From: Devosia sp. XK-2
Lineage (GTDB): Bacteria; Pseudomonadota; Alphaproteobacteria; Rhizobiales; Devosiaceae
Length of the DNA: 64,000 bases
Assembly: GCF_037113415.1 (NCBI RefSeq)
Contig: NZ_CP146608.1
Span: 1,694,501 to 1,758,500, forward strand
Reading direction: 5' to 3'
The notes below the pieces were generated by a model. That model did not search any database and had not been told where the DNA came from. It saw nothing but the letters and a program-made list of their open reading frames with translations. Every line of letters starts with the position of its first letter. Position 1 is the first letter of the stretch. Positions 35,047 through 45,442 of this stretch are shown one piece after another. The translations under genes and the position numbers were made by a program.

Positions 35047-36486
35047 TCAGATGTTCAGCGAACGCCCGTAAGCGTCGAGCACGCTTTCCTTCATCGTCTC
35101 ACTCAGCGTGGGATGCGGGAAAATGGTGTGGATCAGCTCTTCCTCGGTGGTTTCGAGGTTCATCGCCACCACAAAACCCTGGATCAGCTCGGTTACCTCC
35201 GCCCCGACCATATGCGCACCGAGCAATTCGCCGGTCTTGGCATCGAAGATGGTCTTGACCAGGCCGTCCGGTTCGCCCAGCGCAATCGCCTTGCCATTGC
35301 CGACAAAGGGGAAGCGGCCGACCTTGATTTCGCGTCCGGCTTCCTTGGCCTTGGCCTCGGTCAACCCAACGCTGGCCACCTGCGGCTCGCAATAGGTGCA
35401 ACCCGGCACCTTGGTCTTGTCCAGGCCATGCACCTTCATGCCGGCAATCTTTTCGACCGTGATGACCGCCTCATGCTCGGCCTTATGCGCCAGCATCGGC
35501 GGACCGGCAACATCGCCGATAGCCCAGATGCCATCCACATTGGTCTTGCCATAGGCGTCGATCACAATAGCGCCACGCTCGGTCTTCACGCCGACAGCCT
35601 CAAGCCCCAGGCCTTCGAGATTGCACTGCACGCCGACGGCCGAGATCAGCTTGTCGCCAGCAATTTGCTGGGTCTTGCCGTCCTTGGTCTCCACATGGGC
35701 GATCACGCCGTCCTTGGCCTTTTCGACCTTGGCGACCTTGGCTTCGGTGAGGAACTTGATGCCGCGCTTTTCCAGCCGCTTGCGCGCCAGGCCGGAAATC
35801 TCGGCATCTTCCACCGGCAGGATCTGCGGCAAGAGCTCGATGACGGTCACCTCAGCGCCCAGCGAGCGATAGAAGGACGCAAATTCGATGCCAATGGCGC
35901 CTGAACCCATGACGACCAGGCTCTTGGGCATTTCGGCCGGTTTCAGCGCCTCGAAATAGGTCCAGATCTTCTCGCCATCCGGCTCGATACCCGGCAGTAC
36001 GCGCGGACGCGCGCCGGTGGCGATGATGATATTCTTGGCCTTGTAGGTTCCCTCGCCCAGCGCATTCTTGGGCACCGGACCCTGCGGCTGGACGATGGCT
36101 TTCTTGGTCGGCGCGACCTTGACCTCACCGGGCTTGGTGATCGTGGCCTCACCCCAGATCGTGTCGATCTTGTTCTTCTTCATCAGGAACTGCACGCCAT
36201 TGTTCATCTGCGCCGCAATGGCGCGCGAACGCTTGACTATGCCGTCCAGGTCGAAACCGAACTTTTCGGCGGTAAGGCCGTAGTCCTTAGCGTGGCCCAT
36301 ATGGCCGTAAATCTCGGCTGAGCGCAGCAACGCCTTGGTGGGGATACAGCCCCAGTTCGAGCAGATACCGGCCATGTGCTCGCGCTCGACAATGGCCACC
36401 TTCATACCTAGCTGGGCGCCGCGGATAGCGGCGACATAACCGCCGGGACCGGCGCCGATGACGAGAAGATCGTATTGGTCAGCCAT
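35047..36486 (-). CDS. lpdA: Dihydrolipoyl dehydrogenase (E3)
   Basis: This FAD flavoprotein (479 aa) re-oxidises dihydrolipoyl groups of the pyruvate dehydrogenase complex and passes electrons to NAD+. It has the FAD motif GAGPGGYVAA (11-20), the redox disulfide in GICSNWGCIPTK (Cys42, Cys47), the NAD motif GSGAIGIEFASF and the C-terminal HPTLSE catalytic dyad. The sequence around the first Cys (CSNWGC rather than the common CLNVGC) is a variant. It lies in the pdh operon after an SGNH hydrolase. Confidence 0.96.
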   Translation of the reverse strand: MADQYDLLVIGAGPGGYVAAIRGAQLGMKVAIVEREHMAGICSNWGCIPTKALLRSAEIYGHMGHAKDYGLTAEKFGFDLDGIVKRSRAIAAQMNNGVQFLMKKNKIDTIWGEATITKPGEVKVAPTKKAIVQPQGPVPKNALGEGTYKAKNIIIATGARPRVLPGIEPDGEKIWTYFEALKPAEMPKSLVVMGSGAIGIEFASFYRSLGAEVTVIELLPQILPVEDAEISGLARKRLEKRGIKFLTEAKVAKVEKAKDGVIAHVETKDGKTQQIAGDKLISAVGVQCNLEGLGLEAVGVKTERGAIVIDAYGKTNVDGIWAIGDVAGPPMLAHKAEHEAVITVEKIAGMKVHGLDKTKVPGCTYCEPQVASVGLTEAKAKEAGREIKVGRFPFVGNGKAIALGEPDGLVKTIFDAKTGELLGAHMVGAEVTELIQGFVVAMNLETTEEELIHTIFPHPTLSETMKESVLDAYGRSLNI

Positions 36487-36510
36487 GAGGGCCTCCAGGA
36501 TAGTTTGGGC

Positions 36511-37158
36511 TCAAAGACCCAGGATTTGTTTGACGAGCGGCACGAGACCCTCGCCGATAGCGGCCGTATTGGCCGGGTCGAGATGCACGCCGTCGCGCGG
36601 ATCGGCCTTGGCGACCGTCGCGGCGTCGAAGAAGTGCACGCCGGTCTCTTCGGCATGGCGCCGATAGTGGCGGGCAAACTCCTGCGACTCGCGCAGCAGG
36701 TGATCGAGACCGCCAAAATTGCTCAGCATAGCCTCGTTGGTGGTCGGCACTATATGGGGCGGCGATACGAGAATGATTTGAGGCGCGGCTTCGCCGATAG
36801 CAGCGAAGTGTCCCCGAGTCATTTCTATGAGCCGCCGGGCGCCACGAGCCGCGAAGGCAGCCGTACCGGCCACAAAGGGCTTCAGATCATTGGTGCCCAG
36901 CATGAAGATGACGAGGTCGAGCGGCTTGTGGCTATCAAGGATGGTCGGCAGGATGCGCGCGCCGTTCCGGTCCGCGGCCGCCGTCCAGTCGTCATAGGCC
37001 GTGGCCCGGCCGCCCAGACCCTCGGCAATCACCCGCGCCTTGCCACTCAGACCTTTTTCCAATGTCGTCGGCCAGCGGTGCTCAAAACCATGCCGCGGTC
37101 CGCCACCAGGATCCGCGCCATAGGTCAGGCTGTCGCCATAGGCGAGAATGGTTTTCAT
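36511..37158 (-). CDS. SGNH/GDSL-family hydrolase
   Basis: This esterase-type hydrolase (215 aa) has no signal peptide and is therefore likely cytoplasmic. Block I is GDSLTYG (8-14, nucleophile Ser10), block III is GTND near 89, and block V is DGVHLD near 189-194, giving the Ser-Asp-His triad. Members act on arylesters, thioesters or carbohydrate esters. It is spaced 12 bp after pdhC and 24 bp before lpdA, so it is transcribed with the pyruvate dehydrogenase genes, an unexplained but consistent location. Confidence 0.88.
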   Translation of the reverse strand: MKTILAYGDSLTYGADPGGGPRHGFEHRWPTTLEKGLSGKARVIAEGLGGRATAYDDWTAAADRNGARILPTILDSHKPLDLVIFMLGTNDLKPFVAGTAAFAARGARRLIEMTRGHFAAIGEAAPQIILVSPPHIVPTTNEAMLSNFGGLDHLLRESQEFARHYRRHAEETGVHFFDAATVAKADPRDGVHLDPANTAAIGEGLVPLVKQILGL

Positions 37159-37170
37159 CGCCTTGGGTCC

Positions 37171-38514
37171 TTAAGCCAGCATCATCACCGGGTTTTCGAT
37201 CAGGCCCTTGAATACGCCCAGCACTTCGGCACCGAGCGCGCCATCGACGGAGCGATGGTCGCAAGAGAGCGTGCAGGTCATGAACTGGCCAATCTTGATC
37301 TCGCCCTTGTCGGGATAGACGCGTTCCTCGCCAACGCCGACCGCCAGGATCGTGCCATGCGGCGGGTTGATGACCGCTGCGAAATCCTTGATCCCAAACA
37401 TGCCCAGGTTCGACACGGCCGACGCACCGCCCTGATATTCGTGCGGCATCAGTTTCTTGTTGCGGGCACGGGTCGCGAGGTCCTTCACGGCCTCGGAAAT
37501 CTCGCGCAGGCTCTTGGTGTCGCAGCTCTTGACTACGGGCGTGAAGAGCCCACCCGGAATGGCGACCGCGACAGCAACGTCGGAGCGCTTGTGATAGAGG
37601 ATCGAGTCCCCGGCCCAGGTCGCGTTGGCGGCCGGCACGCGCTGCAGCGCGATGGCCCAGGCCTTCATGACAAAGTCGTTGACCGAAAGCTTGTATTCGG
37701 GCTTGCCGTCCTTGGACTTGGGCGCCGATGCATTGATCTGCTCACGAGCAGCGAGCAGCGCATCGATCTTGCAGTCCACCGTCAGGTAGAAATGCGGCAC
37801 GGTCTGTTTGCTCTCGGTCAGGCGCGCCGCAATGGTCTTGCGCATCCCATCGGCCGGCACCAGCTCGTAGCTGCCTTCCTCGTACATGGCCAGAACCTGG
37901 GCCTTGCTGAGGCCACCGGCCATCGCCGCGCCAGCTGAAGCGGCACCAGCCGGAGCCGATGCGGCGGCCTTGAGCGGGACCTTGCCCGACTTGGCGGCTT
38001 CGACGTCGGCCTTGATCACGCGGCCCTTGGGGCCAGTGCCGGAAATGGCGGCGACATCGATACCGGCTTCCTTGGCGAGACGCTTGGCCAAAGGTGAGGC
38101 GAATACGCGCCCGCCTTCAGATTTGGCCGGTGCTGGAGTGGGCTTGGGCGTCTCTGCCTTGGCGGCCGGAGCCGGGGCGGCGGCGGGCGCCACTTCCGCC
38201 TTGGGCGTTTCAGCTTTCGGCGCCTCTGCCTTAGGCGCTGGTGCCGCCGAACCAATGGCCGATGCGTCCTCGCCTTCCTGCAACAGCACGGCAATGACGG
38301 CATTGACCTTCACATTGTCAGTGCCCTCTTCGACAAGGATCTTGCCGATCTTGCCTTCGTCGACTGCCTCGACTTCCATCGTCGCCTTATCGGTCTCGAT
38401 TTCGGCAATTACATCGCCGGAAGAAACACTGTCGCCTTCCTTGACGTGCCACTTGGCGAGCTTGCCCTCTTCCATCGTCGGAGAGAGCGCCGGCATGGTG
38501 ATATCGATTGGCAT
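37171..38514 (-). CDS. pdhC: Pyruvate dehydrogenase E2, dihydrolipoamide acetyltransferase
   Basis: This enzyme (447 aa) forms the core of the complex and transfers the acetyl group to CoA. It has one N-terminal lipoyl domain (1-80, lipoyl Lys in ETDKATME), a long Ala/Pro/Lys linker, an E3/E1-binding domain ([16 protein letters not shown]), a second linker, and the catalytic domain ending with [11 protein letters not shown] (catalytic His and Asp). It starts 11 bp after the pdhB stop. Confidence 0.96.
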   Translation of the reverse strand: MPIDITMPALSPTMEEGKLAKWHVKEGDSVSSGDVIAEIETDKATMEVEAVDEGKIGKILVEEGTDNVKVNAVIAVLLQEGEDASAIGSAAPAPKAEAPKAETPKAEVAPAAAPAPAAKAETPKPTPAPAKSEGGRVFASPLAKRLAKEAGIDVAAISGTGPKGRVIKADVEAAKSGKVPLKAAASAPAGAASAGAAMAGGLSKAQVLAMYEEGSYELVPADGMRKTIAARLTESKQTVPHFYLTVDCKIDALLAAREQINASAPKSKDGKPEYKLSVNDFVMKAWAIALQRVPAANATWAGDSILYHKRSDVAVAVAIPGGLFTPVVKSCDTKSLREISEAVKDLATRARNKKLMPHEYQGGASAVSNLGMFGIKDFAAVINPPHGTILAVGVGEERVYPDKGEIKIGQFMTCTLSCDHRSVDGALGAEVLGVFKGLIENPVMMLA

Positions 38515-38525
38515 CCGGGATCTCC

Positions 38526-39920
38526 TTACGAACGATAGGTCACGGCATTCACGGCCGCGATCACTTCATCAACGTTGGGCAGCGCCAGCTTTTCGAGGTT
38601 GGCGGCATAGGGCATGGGGACGTCCTTGCCGGTAACGCGCATGACCGGCGCGTCGAGATAGTCGAAGGCGCCTTCCATCACGCGAGCAGAGAGTTCGGCA
38701 CCGATACCGCTCTGGGGCCAACCCTCTTCCACGGTCACCAGGCGCCCAGTCTTCTTGACCGACTCGATGACAGTGTCGCTGTCCATCGGACGCAGGGTCC
38801 GCAGGTCGATCAATTCTACATCGACGCCGGCGGCCACCAGCTTTTCCGTCGCCTGAGTGGCATAGCGCATACCCATCGAGAACGAGACAATCGTCACGTC
38901 AGCGCCCTTGCGGGCAATGCGGGCCTTGCCGATGGGCAGCACGAAATCGTCCACCTGCGGAACCAGGCCGGTCGAGCCGTAGAGGATTTCGTTCTCAAGG
39001 AACACAACCGGATTGGGTGAACGGATGGCCGCCTTGAGCAGCCCCTTTGCGTCCGCGGCGCTGTAGGGCGCGATGACGGTGAGCCCGGGAACATGGCTGT
39101 ACCAGGCCGAATAGTCCTGGCTGTGCTGTGCGCCAACGCGGGCGGCTGCGCCATTGGGGCCACGGAACACCATGGGTGCCGTGACCTGGCCGCCGGACAT
39201 ATAGAGCTGCTTGGCGGCCGAATTGATGATCTGGTCAATCGCCTGCATAGCGAAATTCCAGGTCATGAACTCGACAATGGGCTTCAAGCCCGCAAAAGCC
39301 GCGCCAACGGCAAGGCCGGCAAAGCCGTGCTCGGTGATTGGCGTATCGATGATACGGTCCTTGCCGAATTCCTGCAGCAGCCCCTGGGTGATCTTATAGG
39401 CGCCCTGGTATTCGGCGACTTCCTCGCCCATGACGAAGACGTCCTTGTCGCGGCGCAATTCCTCCGCCATCGCCTCGTTGAGTGCCTGGCGCACGGTCAT
39501 TTCGACCATTTCGACGCCTTCGGGCAGATCAGGATCGGCTTGCGGTTCGAATTTCGGTGCGGCAGTGGCCGCAGCGGCGGCGGGCGCCGATTCTGCAGCC
39601 TTTTCGGCCGCAGCCACAGGTGCCTCCGCGGGCTCTGGAGCCGTTTCGGCAACCGACGCCTTGGCTTCCCCGGCGCTTTCGCCTTCAGCCAACACCACGG
39701 CGATCGGGGTATTGACCTTCACGCCGTCAGTGCCTTCCTCGATGAGGATTTCGGTGACAGTGCCCTCATCCACTGACTCCACTTCCATCGTGGCCTTGTC
39801 AGTTTCGATTTCGGCCAGCACATCGCCGGATTTGACCTGGTCACCGACCTTTACCACCCATTTGGCAAGCTTGCCTTCTTCCATGGTCGGCGACAAAGCG
39901 GGCATGAGGATTTGGGGCAT
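38526..39920 (-). CDS. pdhB: Pyruvate dehydrogenase E1 beta with N-terminal lipoyl domain
   Basis: The protein (464 aa) is the beta subunit of E1 fused to its own lipoyl domain (1-80, lipoyl Lys in ETDKATME), a feature typical of alphaproteobacterial PdhB. After an Ala/Glu/Pro-rich linker (about 85-135) comes the transketolase-like beta chain (from about 140) and its C-terminal domain. ATG 39920 follows GGAGAG and begins directly with the lipoyl domain, so the five-residue upstream extension is rejected. The preceding small gene ends just upstream, at the edge of its ribosome binding site. Confidence 0.95.
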   Translation of the reverse strand: MPQILMPALSPTMEEGKLAKWVVKVGDQVKSGDVLAEIETDKATMEVESVDEGTVTEILIEEGTDGVKVNTPIAVVLAEGESAGEAKASVAETAPEPAEAPVAAAEKAAESAPAAAAATAAPKFEPQADPDLPEGVEMVEMTVRQALNEAMAEELRRDKDVFVMGEEVAEYQGAYKITQGLLQEFGKDRIIDTPITEHGFAGLAVGAAFAGLKPIVEFMTWNFAMQAIDQIINSAAKQLYMSGGQVTAPMVFRGPNGAAARVGAQHSQDYSAWYSHVPGLTVIAPYSAADAKGLLKAAIRSPNPVVFLENEILYGSTGLVPQVDDFVLPIGKARIARKGADVTIVSFSMGMRYATQATEKLVAAGVDVELIDLRTLRPMDSDTVIESVKKTGRLVTVEEGWPQSGIGAELSARVMEGAFDYLDAPVMRVTGKDVPMPYAANLEKLALPNVDEVIAAVNAVTYRS

Positions 39921-39921
39921 A

Positions 39922-40314
39922 TCAGCTCTCCACAAGGATCGCGCCGGGCATGGAGGCCAACGGGCGGACAGAAGAATGGGGGTTCAAGGCGGCGGCATCG
40001 ATCCGCCAGCCAGTCAATTTCCTTAAGGCCAGGTCGGCCGTTCCGCCGACACGTTGATTGACCATCCAGCCGCTCAGAATCAGCCCAAGCACAGCAAAGG
40101 CGATCGCCGCGATCACGGCACGCTTATAGATGCCGGCCTGCGCTTCTCCAGCCAGCCCCGCGCGCCGCTCGATCTCGGCGAAGCGCCACCAGCCGAACAA
40201 CCAGCCTCGCCAGGCCTCTGCCGGCGACAGCTTGCTGATCGCGGCGGCCTGCGCCGCGGCGGTAGCGGCCGACAGAACCGCAAACAGCAAAATGACGCCA
40301 AGCACGATGGTCAT
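39922..40314 (-). CDS. Small membrane protein inserted in the pdh operon
   Basis: The protein (130 aa) is unrecognised. It has two hydrophobic segments, one at the very N-terminus ([17 protein letters not shown]) and one at about 65-83. Between them lies a Trp/Ala-rich loop with [13 protein letters not shown]. It is placed 8 bp after pdhA and its stop lies 1 bp before the pdhB start, so it is translated with the complex subunits. Codon use looks normal for the window. Confidence 0.75.
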   Translation of the reverse strand: MTIVLGVILLFAVLSAATAAAQAAAISKLSPAEAWRGWLFGWWRFAEIERRAGLAGEAQAGIYKRAVIAAIAFAVLGLILSGWMVNQRVGGTADLALRKLTGWRIDAAALNPHSSVRPLASMPGAILVES

Positions 40315-40322
40315 CGACGCTC

Positions 40323-41342
40323 TCAGGCCTCGATGGTGATGTCGGTCCAGAGCTCGGAGGCGTCCGGCTCGGGATCATTGGTCGCAAAATCGGCCGCTTC
40401 GGTGACGATAGCGCGAATTTCGGTCTCGATCTTCTTGAGCTCTTCCTCGGACATAGAGCCGCCCTCCAGAAGGCGCGCGCGCACCTGCTCAATCGGATCA
40501 CGTTCCTGCCGATATTTGGTGACTTCGTCCTTGGTGCGGTATTTCGCCGGATCGGACATGGAATGACCGCGATAGCGGTAGGTCAACATTTCCAGGATAT
40601 AGGGGCCCTTGCCGGAGCGAGCGTGCTCTATGGCGCGCTTGGCCGCGTCATAGACCATGCGCACATCCATGCCGTCGACCTGTTCGCCCGGAATGTTGAA
40701 CGAGAGACCGCGCTGCGAGAAGTCGGTAGTCGCGGCAGCGCGCTCAACCGAGGTGCCCATGGCGTATTTGTTGTTCTCGATGACGTAGACCACCGGCAGG
40801 TTCCAGAGCTTGGCCATATTGAAGCTCTCATAGACCTGGCCCTGGTTGGCGGCGCCGTCACCGAAATAGGTGATCGAAACGGAACCGTCGCCCGAATACT
40901 TGCTGGCAAAGGCCAGGCCCGTGCCCAATGAGGCTTGTGCACCCACAATGCCGTTGCCGCCATAGAAGCGATGCTCGTTGGAGAACATGTGCATCGAGCC
41001 GCCCTTGCCTTTCGACAAGCCACCCTGGCGCCCGGTCAATTCGGCCATCACGCCCTTGGGATCGAGTCCCATGACCAGCATGTGGCCGTGGTCACGATAG
41101 CCCGTGATCTGGGCGTCCTTGCCCTTCTCCGAGGCCATGGTGATACCGGTGACCACCGCTTCCTGACCGATATAGAGGTGGCAGAAGCCGCCGATCAGGC
41201 CCATGCCATACATCTGACCGGCCTTTTCTTCGAACCGGCGGATCAGCAGCATCTCGCGAAAGGCGTCGAGATCCTGCTCCTGGGTGAACTGGGGGACATT
41301 GGGCTGCGTCTTGGCCTTGGTGGCCGTCGCCTTGCGCGCCAT
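40323..41342 (-). CDS. pdhA: Pyruvate dehydrogenase E1 alpha
   Basis: This ThDP-dependent subunit (339 aa) decarboxylates pyruvate with PdhB. The ThDP/Mg motif runs from FGDGAANQGQ to YVIENNKYAMG, and the phosphorylation-loop-like region YRGHSMSDPAKYR is present. The N-terminus is a Lys/Ala/Thr-rich tail of about 17 residues. It is the first gene of the pdh operon. The 115 bp between it and ftsB would hold its promoter or leader. Confidence 0.96.
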   Translation of the reverse strand: MARKATATKAKTQPNVPQFTQEQDLDAFREMLLIRRFEEKAGQMYGMGLIGGFCHLYIGQEAVVTGITMASEKGKDAQITGYRDHGHMLVMGLDPKGVMAELTGRQGGLSKGKGGSMHMFSNEHRFYGGNGIVGAQASLGTGLAFASKYSGDGSVSITYFGDGAANQGQVYESFNMAKLWNLPVVYVIENNKYAMGTSVERAAATTDFSQRGLSFNIPGEQVDGMDVRMVYDAAKRAIEHARSGKGPYILEMLTYRYRGHSMSDPAKYRTKDEVTKYRQERDPIEQVRARLLEGGSMSEEELKKIETEIRAIVTEAADFATNDPEPDASELWTDITIEA

Positions 41343-41457
41343 TCTACACTCCGCTTGGGTCGGGGAATTTGCCGCTTTGGCCGATCAGGCCACTTCACGC
41401 ATCATACTGCAAGCCATCGAGCAATAACATTGCCCGGACATGAGCATAGATTAGAGC

Positions 41458-41856
41458 TTAGAGCGTTGAATCTGCTTGAATAATCGAGATTAACTGATCA
41501 TCGATTAATTCTACAAATTGACCAGAAACTGGTTTACCAGTCTCCGGATTGACCATGACGAGAATGTCGTCCGCATTCGCCATATTCAAAAGCGCTCGCG
41601 CGCGCTCGGTGATGATATCGGGATCTAGATATTTCGGGTTCATCAGCGAGACCCGGTGCCGATAGGCTTCAATTTCCGCCTGCAGAGCTGCGCTGCGGTC
41701 CTGCAGAACTTCAATATCCTTGATGATTTCGTCCCGGTTCTCAATGCCAAATTGGCCGGAAATGGCCGAATATCCGAGATAGCCCTGAAAACCGAGCAAT
41801 GTCACGGTCAGGGCCAGGGGACGCCAAAATGCAGGACGTTTGAGACGGGTGGGCAT
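41458..41856 (-). CDS. Septum formation initiator (FtsB/DivIC-like)
   Basis: This bitopic membrane protein (132 aa) has a short cytoplasmic N-terminus, one membrane helix (about 13-33), a coiled coil (about 38-67, DEIIKDIEVLQDRSAALQAE) and a C-terminal part, the FtsB/DivIC layout of the cell-division FtsQLB complex. ATG 41856 is chosen over an in-frame TTG two codons upstream. It lies upstream of pdhA, as is common in alphaproteobacteria. Confidence 0.88.
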   Translation of the reverse strand: MPTRLKRPAFWRPLALTVTLLGFQGYLGYSAISGQFGIENRDEIIKDIEVLQDRSAALQAEIEAYRHRVSLMNPKYLDPDIITERARALLNMANADDILVMVNPETGKPVSGQFVELIDDQLISIIQADSTL

Positions 41857-41913
41857 GGGCAAACCGGTTGCAGATGCCTGACCATGCCTGACAAGGGATT
41901 AATGCCCGGTTTC

Positions 41914-42885
41914 CTATTCTGCCGCCTCGCGCTGCGGATAGGTGCCGTCTGCAAAAAGCGCGCTGACAGACTTGCCATTGTTGATGCGTCGCATCGCCTC
42001 GGCCAGGGCTGGCGCCACCGACAATATTGTCAGCTTCTCGTGAGGTTGGGCGAGCGCATTGGGCAAGGTATTGGTGCAGACAATCTCGATAACGTCCGGT
42101 TCTGCCGCCAGCCGCGCAACGGCGCTCCCCGCGAAAATACCGTGCGTGCAGGCAATCCGCACGGATCGCGCACCACTGCTGCGCAGATGCTTGAGCAGTT
42201 CAAGAATCGACCCACCGCTGGCGATTTCATCGTCCAGAACAATGACATCCCGGTCCCGCACATCGCCAATGATCGCCGATATCCGGACCTGCGTATCCGA
42301 TATCCGCTCCTTGGCCCCCGCTGCGACGGGCCGTCCAAGTGCCCGCGCGAAAGCCGCAGCGGTTTTGGCATTGCCCAGGTCCGGCGAGACCACCACGCTG
42401 TTGGATAGATCGTGGCGCTGGAAGTGGCGGGTCAACTCGCCTAGCGCGTGCAGGTGATCCACCGGCACGCTGAAGAAACCATGCACCTGCGGCGAATGCA
42501 GCGTCATCGTCAGCACGCGATCGGCGCCCGCGGTCTTGAGCAGATCGGCCACCAAGCGGCCGCCGATGGAAATGCGAGGCGCGTCCTTCTTGTCGGAACG
42601 GGCATAGGCGTAATGCGGAATGACCGCTGTGATCCGCGCCGCCGAAGCGCCCCGTGCCGCATCCAGCATCAGCAGCAATTCCGTCAGGTGGTCCTGCACG
42701 GGAGTGCTCAAAGTCTGCACCAGGAAGACATCCTGCTCGCGGCAATTGGCCTGCAACTGCACTTCGATACAGTCATTGGAGAAGCGCTTGACCTGCGTTG
42801 GCAGAAGCGGGACGCCGAGTTCCGCACAAATCTCGCTTGCCAGCCCCGGATGCGCACCACCACTGAACACAGCGATCTGGTTCAT
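41914..42885 (-). CDS. Divergent ribose-phosphate pyrophosphokinase-like protein
   Basis: The protein (323 aa) resembles PRPP synthetase, which makes PRPP from ribose 5-phosphate and ATP. ATP-site landmarks are kept (YARSDKKDAPR; LHSPQVHGFFSVPVDHL with the catalytic His). The PRPP-binding loop is altered to VLDDEIASGGS from the usual DDxxDTxGT. It is probably a second, specialised member rather than the main Prs. It is downstream of the malic enzyme, separated by 87 bp that hold an 8-bp hairpin (42940-42959). Confidence 0.82.
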   Translation of the reverse strand: MNQIAVFSGGAHPGLASEICAELGVPLLPTQVKRFSNDCIEVQLQANCREQDVFLVQTLSTPVQDHLTELLLMLDAARGASAARITAVIPHYAYARSDKKDAPRISIGGRLVADLLKTAGADRVLTMTLHSPQVHGFFSVPVDHLHALGELTRHFQRHDLSNSVVVSPDLGNAKTAAAFARALGRPVAAGAKERISDTQVRISAIIGDVRDRDVIVLDDEIASGGSILELLKHLRSSGARSVRIACTHGIFAGSAVARLAAEPDVIEIVCTNTLPNALAQPHEKLTILSVAPALAEAMRRINNGKSVSALFADGTYPQREAAE

Positions 42886-42939
42886 GACAAATCCTCGGCT
42901 GCTGGCTGCGGGTCGCCCGCTCTTACCACTGCATAGGCG

Positions 42940-42959
42940 CGGGAAGCAACGGCTTCCCG
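42940..42959. other. Hairpin between malic enzyme and PRPP synthetase-like gene
   Basis: The 8-bp stem CGGGAAGC/GCTTCCCG has an AACG loop and lies in the intergenic gap. It may be a weak terminator or an RNA-processing element. No T run is seen. Confidence 0.4.
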
Positions 42960-42972
42960 GCCTGTCTCCCGC

Positions 42973-45258
42973 TTAAGGCGCACTCCCCAATGCTTCATTG
43001 GCCGCAATCGCCGCCATATTGACGATGCCACGGCTGGTCACCGACGGCGCCAGAATATGGGCCGGGGCCTGCGTACCCATCAGGATCGGCCCGACCGCCA
43101 ATCCATTGTTCATTTCCTTGAGCAGGGTCATGGACAGGTTTGCCGCATCCAGATCGGGGAAGACCAGCAAATTGGCTTCACCCTTGAGCACAGTGTCCGG
43201 GATGTAGCGCTCCCGCAGGCCTTCATTGAGGGCGAGATCGCCCTGCATTTCGCCCTCGACAATCAAGTCCGGAGCGATGGCCTTGAGCTTGGCATAGGCC
43301 TCGCGCATCTTGTAAGCGCTATCCCCGTCTCGAGAGCCGAAATTGGAATAGCTCAGCAGCGCGGCTTTCGCTTCGATATTAAAGCGCTTGAGGTGGTCGC
43401 GTGCCTGCAAGGTGATCGAAACGATCTCGTCCGCACTTGGATTTTGATTGACATAAGTGTCGGTCAAGAAGAAGGCGCCCCGCGGCATGATCAGCATGGA
43501 GAGCGCCGAGGCTTCGGTGACCCCCGCCTGCATGCCCAGGATCGATTTGATGTCCCGGACATGCTTGATGAACCGGCCCTGCAATCCGCAGAGCATGGCG
43601 TCAGCCTCGCCGCGCTTCAGCGCCAGGGCGCCAATCACCGTTGTATTGGTGCGCACAATGGTGCGTGCCGTGTCCGGCGTTACCCCGGTCCGGCCGACCA
43701 GCGAGTGGAACAGGCTCACATAGTCGCGATAGCGCGGATCGTCTTCGGGATTGATGACCTCAAAATCCCGGCCCGGCCGAATGGAAAGACCGAAGCGCTC
43801 GATGCGCGCCTCCAGAACGCTCGGGCGGCCGATGAGGATGGGGCGGGCAATGCCTTCCTCAAGCAAGACCTGAGCGGCGCGCAGGACGCGTTCGTCTTCG
43901 CCGTCGGCAAAGGCAATGCGCTTGCCCTGCCCCTGCGCCCGGTCGATGATCGGTTTCATGACGAGGCCTGAACGGAAGACGAAGCGGTTGAGGCTGTCGA
44001 GATAGGCGTCCCAGTTCTCGATAGGCTTCTTCGCCACACCCGATTCCATCGCTGCCCGCGCCACGGCCGGCGCGATACGCAGCATAAGCCGCTGATCGAA
44101 CGGATTCGGAATGATGTGCTCGGGTCCATAGACTGCGGGCGCCCCCGAAGGCGACACTTCGAGACCAGGCTCCCGGGCCAATTTGGCGATGGCGCGCACC
44201 GCCGCAAGTTTCATCTCCTCATTGATCGTGGTGGCGTGCACGTCGAGCGCGCCGCGGAAAATGAAGGGGAAGCAGAGGACGTTGTTGACCTGGTTGGGAT
44301 AGTCCGAGCGGCCAGTACACACCATGGCATCCGGTCGCGTTTCCTTGGCCAATTCCGGCATGATTTCCGGATTGGGATTTGCCAAGGCCAGGATCAGCGG
44401 CTTGGGCGCCATCTTGGCCAACATTTCGGGCTTCAATGCGCCGGCGGCCGACAGGCCCAGGAACACGTCAGCGCCATCGATGACCTCGGCCAGGGTCGTG
44501 GCCTCGCTGGTACGGCGGAACTGGCCGCGCCACTTGTCATTGACGTCATTGCGCTTGTGGGTAACCAGACCATCCTTGTCGGCAACCCAGATGTTCTCGT
44601 ATTTCGCGCCCAGGGCCACCAGCACGTTGAGGCAGGCAATGGCCGCAGCCCCCGCCCCTGACGTGCAGATTTTGGCGTCCTCGATTTTCTTGCCGGCCAG
44701 TTCAAGCCCGTTGAGCACCGCTGCGCCGACGATGATCGCCGTGCCATGCTGGTCATCGTGGAACACCGGGATCGGCATGCGCTCGCGAAGCGTCTCTTCG
44801 ATCTCGAAACAGTCCGGCGCGCGAATATCTTCGAGATTGATGCCGCCAAAGGTGGGCCAGAGCGGCGCCACGGCGTCGATGAATTTTTGCGGATTGATCT
44901 CGTCGATTTCGAGATCAAACACATCGATGCCGGCGAACTTTTTAAACAGGACGGCCTTGCCTTCCATCACCGGCTTGGATGCCAGGGCCCCGATATTGCC
45001 CAGACCGAGCACCGCGGTGCCGTTGGAAATAACGGCCACCAGATTCTGCCGCGAGGTGTATCGGGCAACCGCTTCGGGCGTTTCGGCGATCTCCTCGCAT
45101 GGCGCCGCCACGCCGGGCGAATAGGCCAAGGCCAGGTCGCGCTGGTTGCCCAAAGGCTTCAGCGGCTGAATCTCAAGCTTGCCGGGCTTGGGAAATTCAT
45201 GGAAGTGCAGCGCCGCATCTCGCAGGGCTTTGCGCTGTTCATTGATATCGGTCGACAC
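42973..45258 (-). CDS. maeB: NADP-type malic enzyme fused to phosphotransacetylase-like domain
   Basis: This enzyme (761 aa) converts malate to pyruvate and CO2. The N-terminal malic and NAD-binding domains (about 1-430) contain the [17 protein letters not shown] metal/substrate motif. The C-terminal part (about 440-761) is a phosphotransacetylase-like domain that in rhizobial enzymes is regulatory. GTG 45258 is used because GGAGAG lies just before it and the 89-residue upstream extension is not family-like. It supplies pyruvate to the PDH complex encoded nearby. Confidence 0.93.
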   Translation of the reverse strand: MSTDINEQRKALRDAALHFHEFPKPGKLEIQPLKPLGNQRDLALAYSPGVAAPCEEIAETPEAVARYTSRQNLVAVISNGTAVLGLGNIGALASKPVMEGKAVLFKKFAGIDVFDLEIDEINPQKFIDAVAPLWPTFGGINLEDIRAPDCFEIEETLRERMPIPVFHDDQHGTAIIVGAAVLNGLELAGKKIEDAKICTSGAGAAAIACLNVLVALGAKYENIWVADKDGLVTHKRNDVNDKWRGQFRRTSEATTLAEVIDGADVFLGLSAAGALKPEMLAKMAPKPLILALANPNPEIMPELAKETRPDAMVCTGRSDYPNQVNNVLCFPFIFRGALDVHATTINEEMKLAAVRAIAKLAREPGLEVSPSGAPAVYGPEHIIPNPFDQRLMLRIAPAVARAAMESGVAKKPIENWDAYLDSLNRFVFRSGLVMKPIIDRAQGQGKRIAFADGEDERVLRAAQVLLEEGIARPILIGRPSVLEARIERFGLSIRPGRDFEVINPEDDPRYRDYVSLFHSLVGRTGVTPDTARTIVRTNTTVIGALALKRGEADAMLCGLQGRFIKHVRDIKSILGMQAGVTEASALSMLIMPRGAFFLTDTYVNQNPSADEIVSITLQARDHLKRFNIEAKAALLSYSNFGSRDGDSAYKMREAYAKLKAIAPDLIVEGEMQGDLALNEGLRERYIPDTVLKGEANLLVFPDLDAANLSMTLLKEMNNGLAVGPILMGTQAPAHILAPSVTSRGIVNMAAIAANEALGSAP

Positions 45259-45442
45259 GTTCTCTCTCCCCGGCAGGCTAATCGGGCGCGTTGGTGCCAT
45301 CAATCGTGAGGATTGAAAAGGCCACAAAGGCCCAAGGCGTCGAGTCCGCGGCAAAATTGCGGCGCAACCCAATCTGGCATCGTTTCCGATGACAGCCAGA
45401 CGACAGGGATCAGACAATCGCGCCCCAATTCGGCCGCCCGTC

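Noticed and set aside
32786..35904. Two plus-strand ORFs of about 475 and 512 codons opposite lipA, the oxidoreductase and lpdA
   Set aside because: They are antisense shadows. The minus-strand genes have full catalytic motifs, and the plus-strand translations have none.
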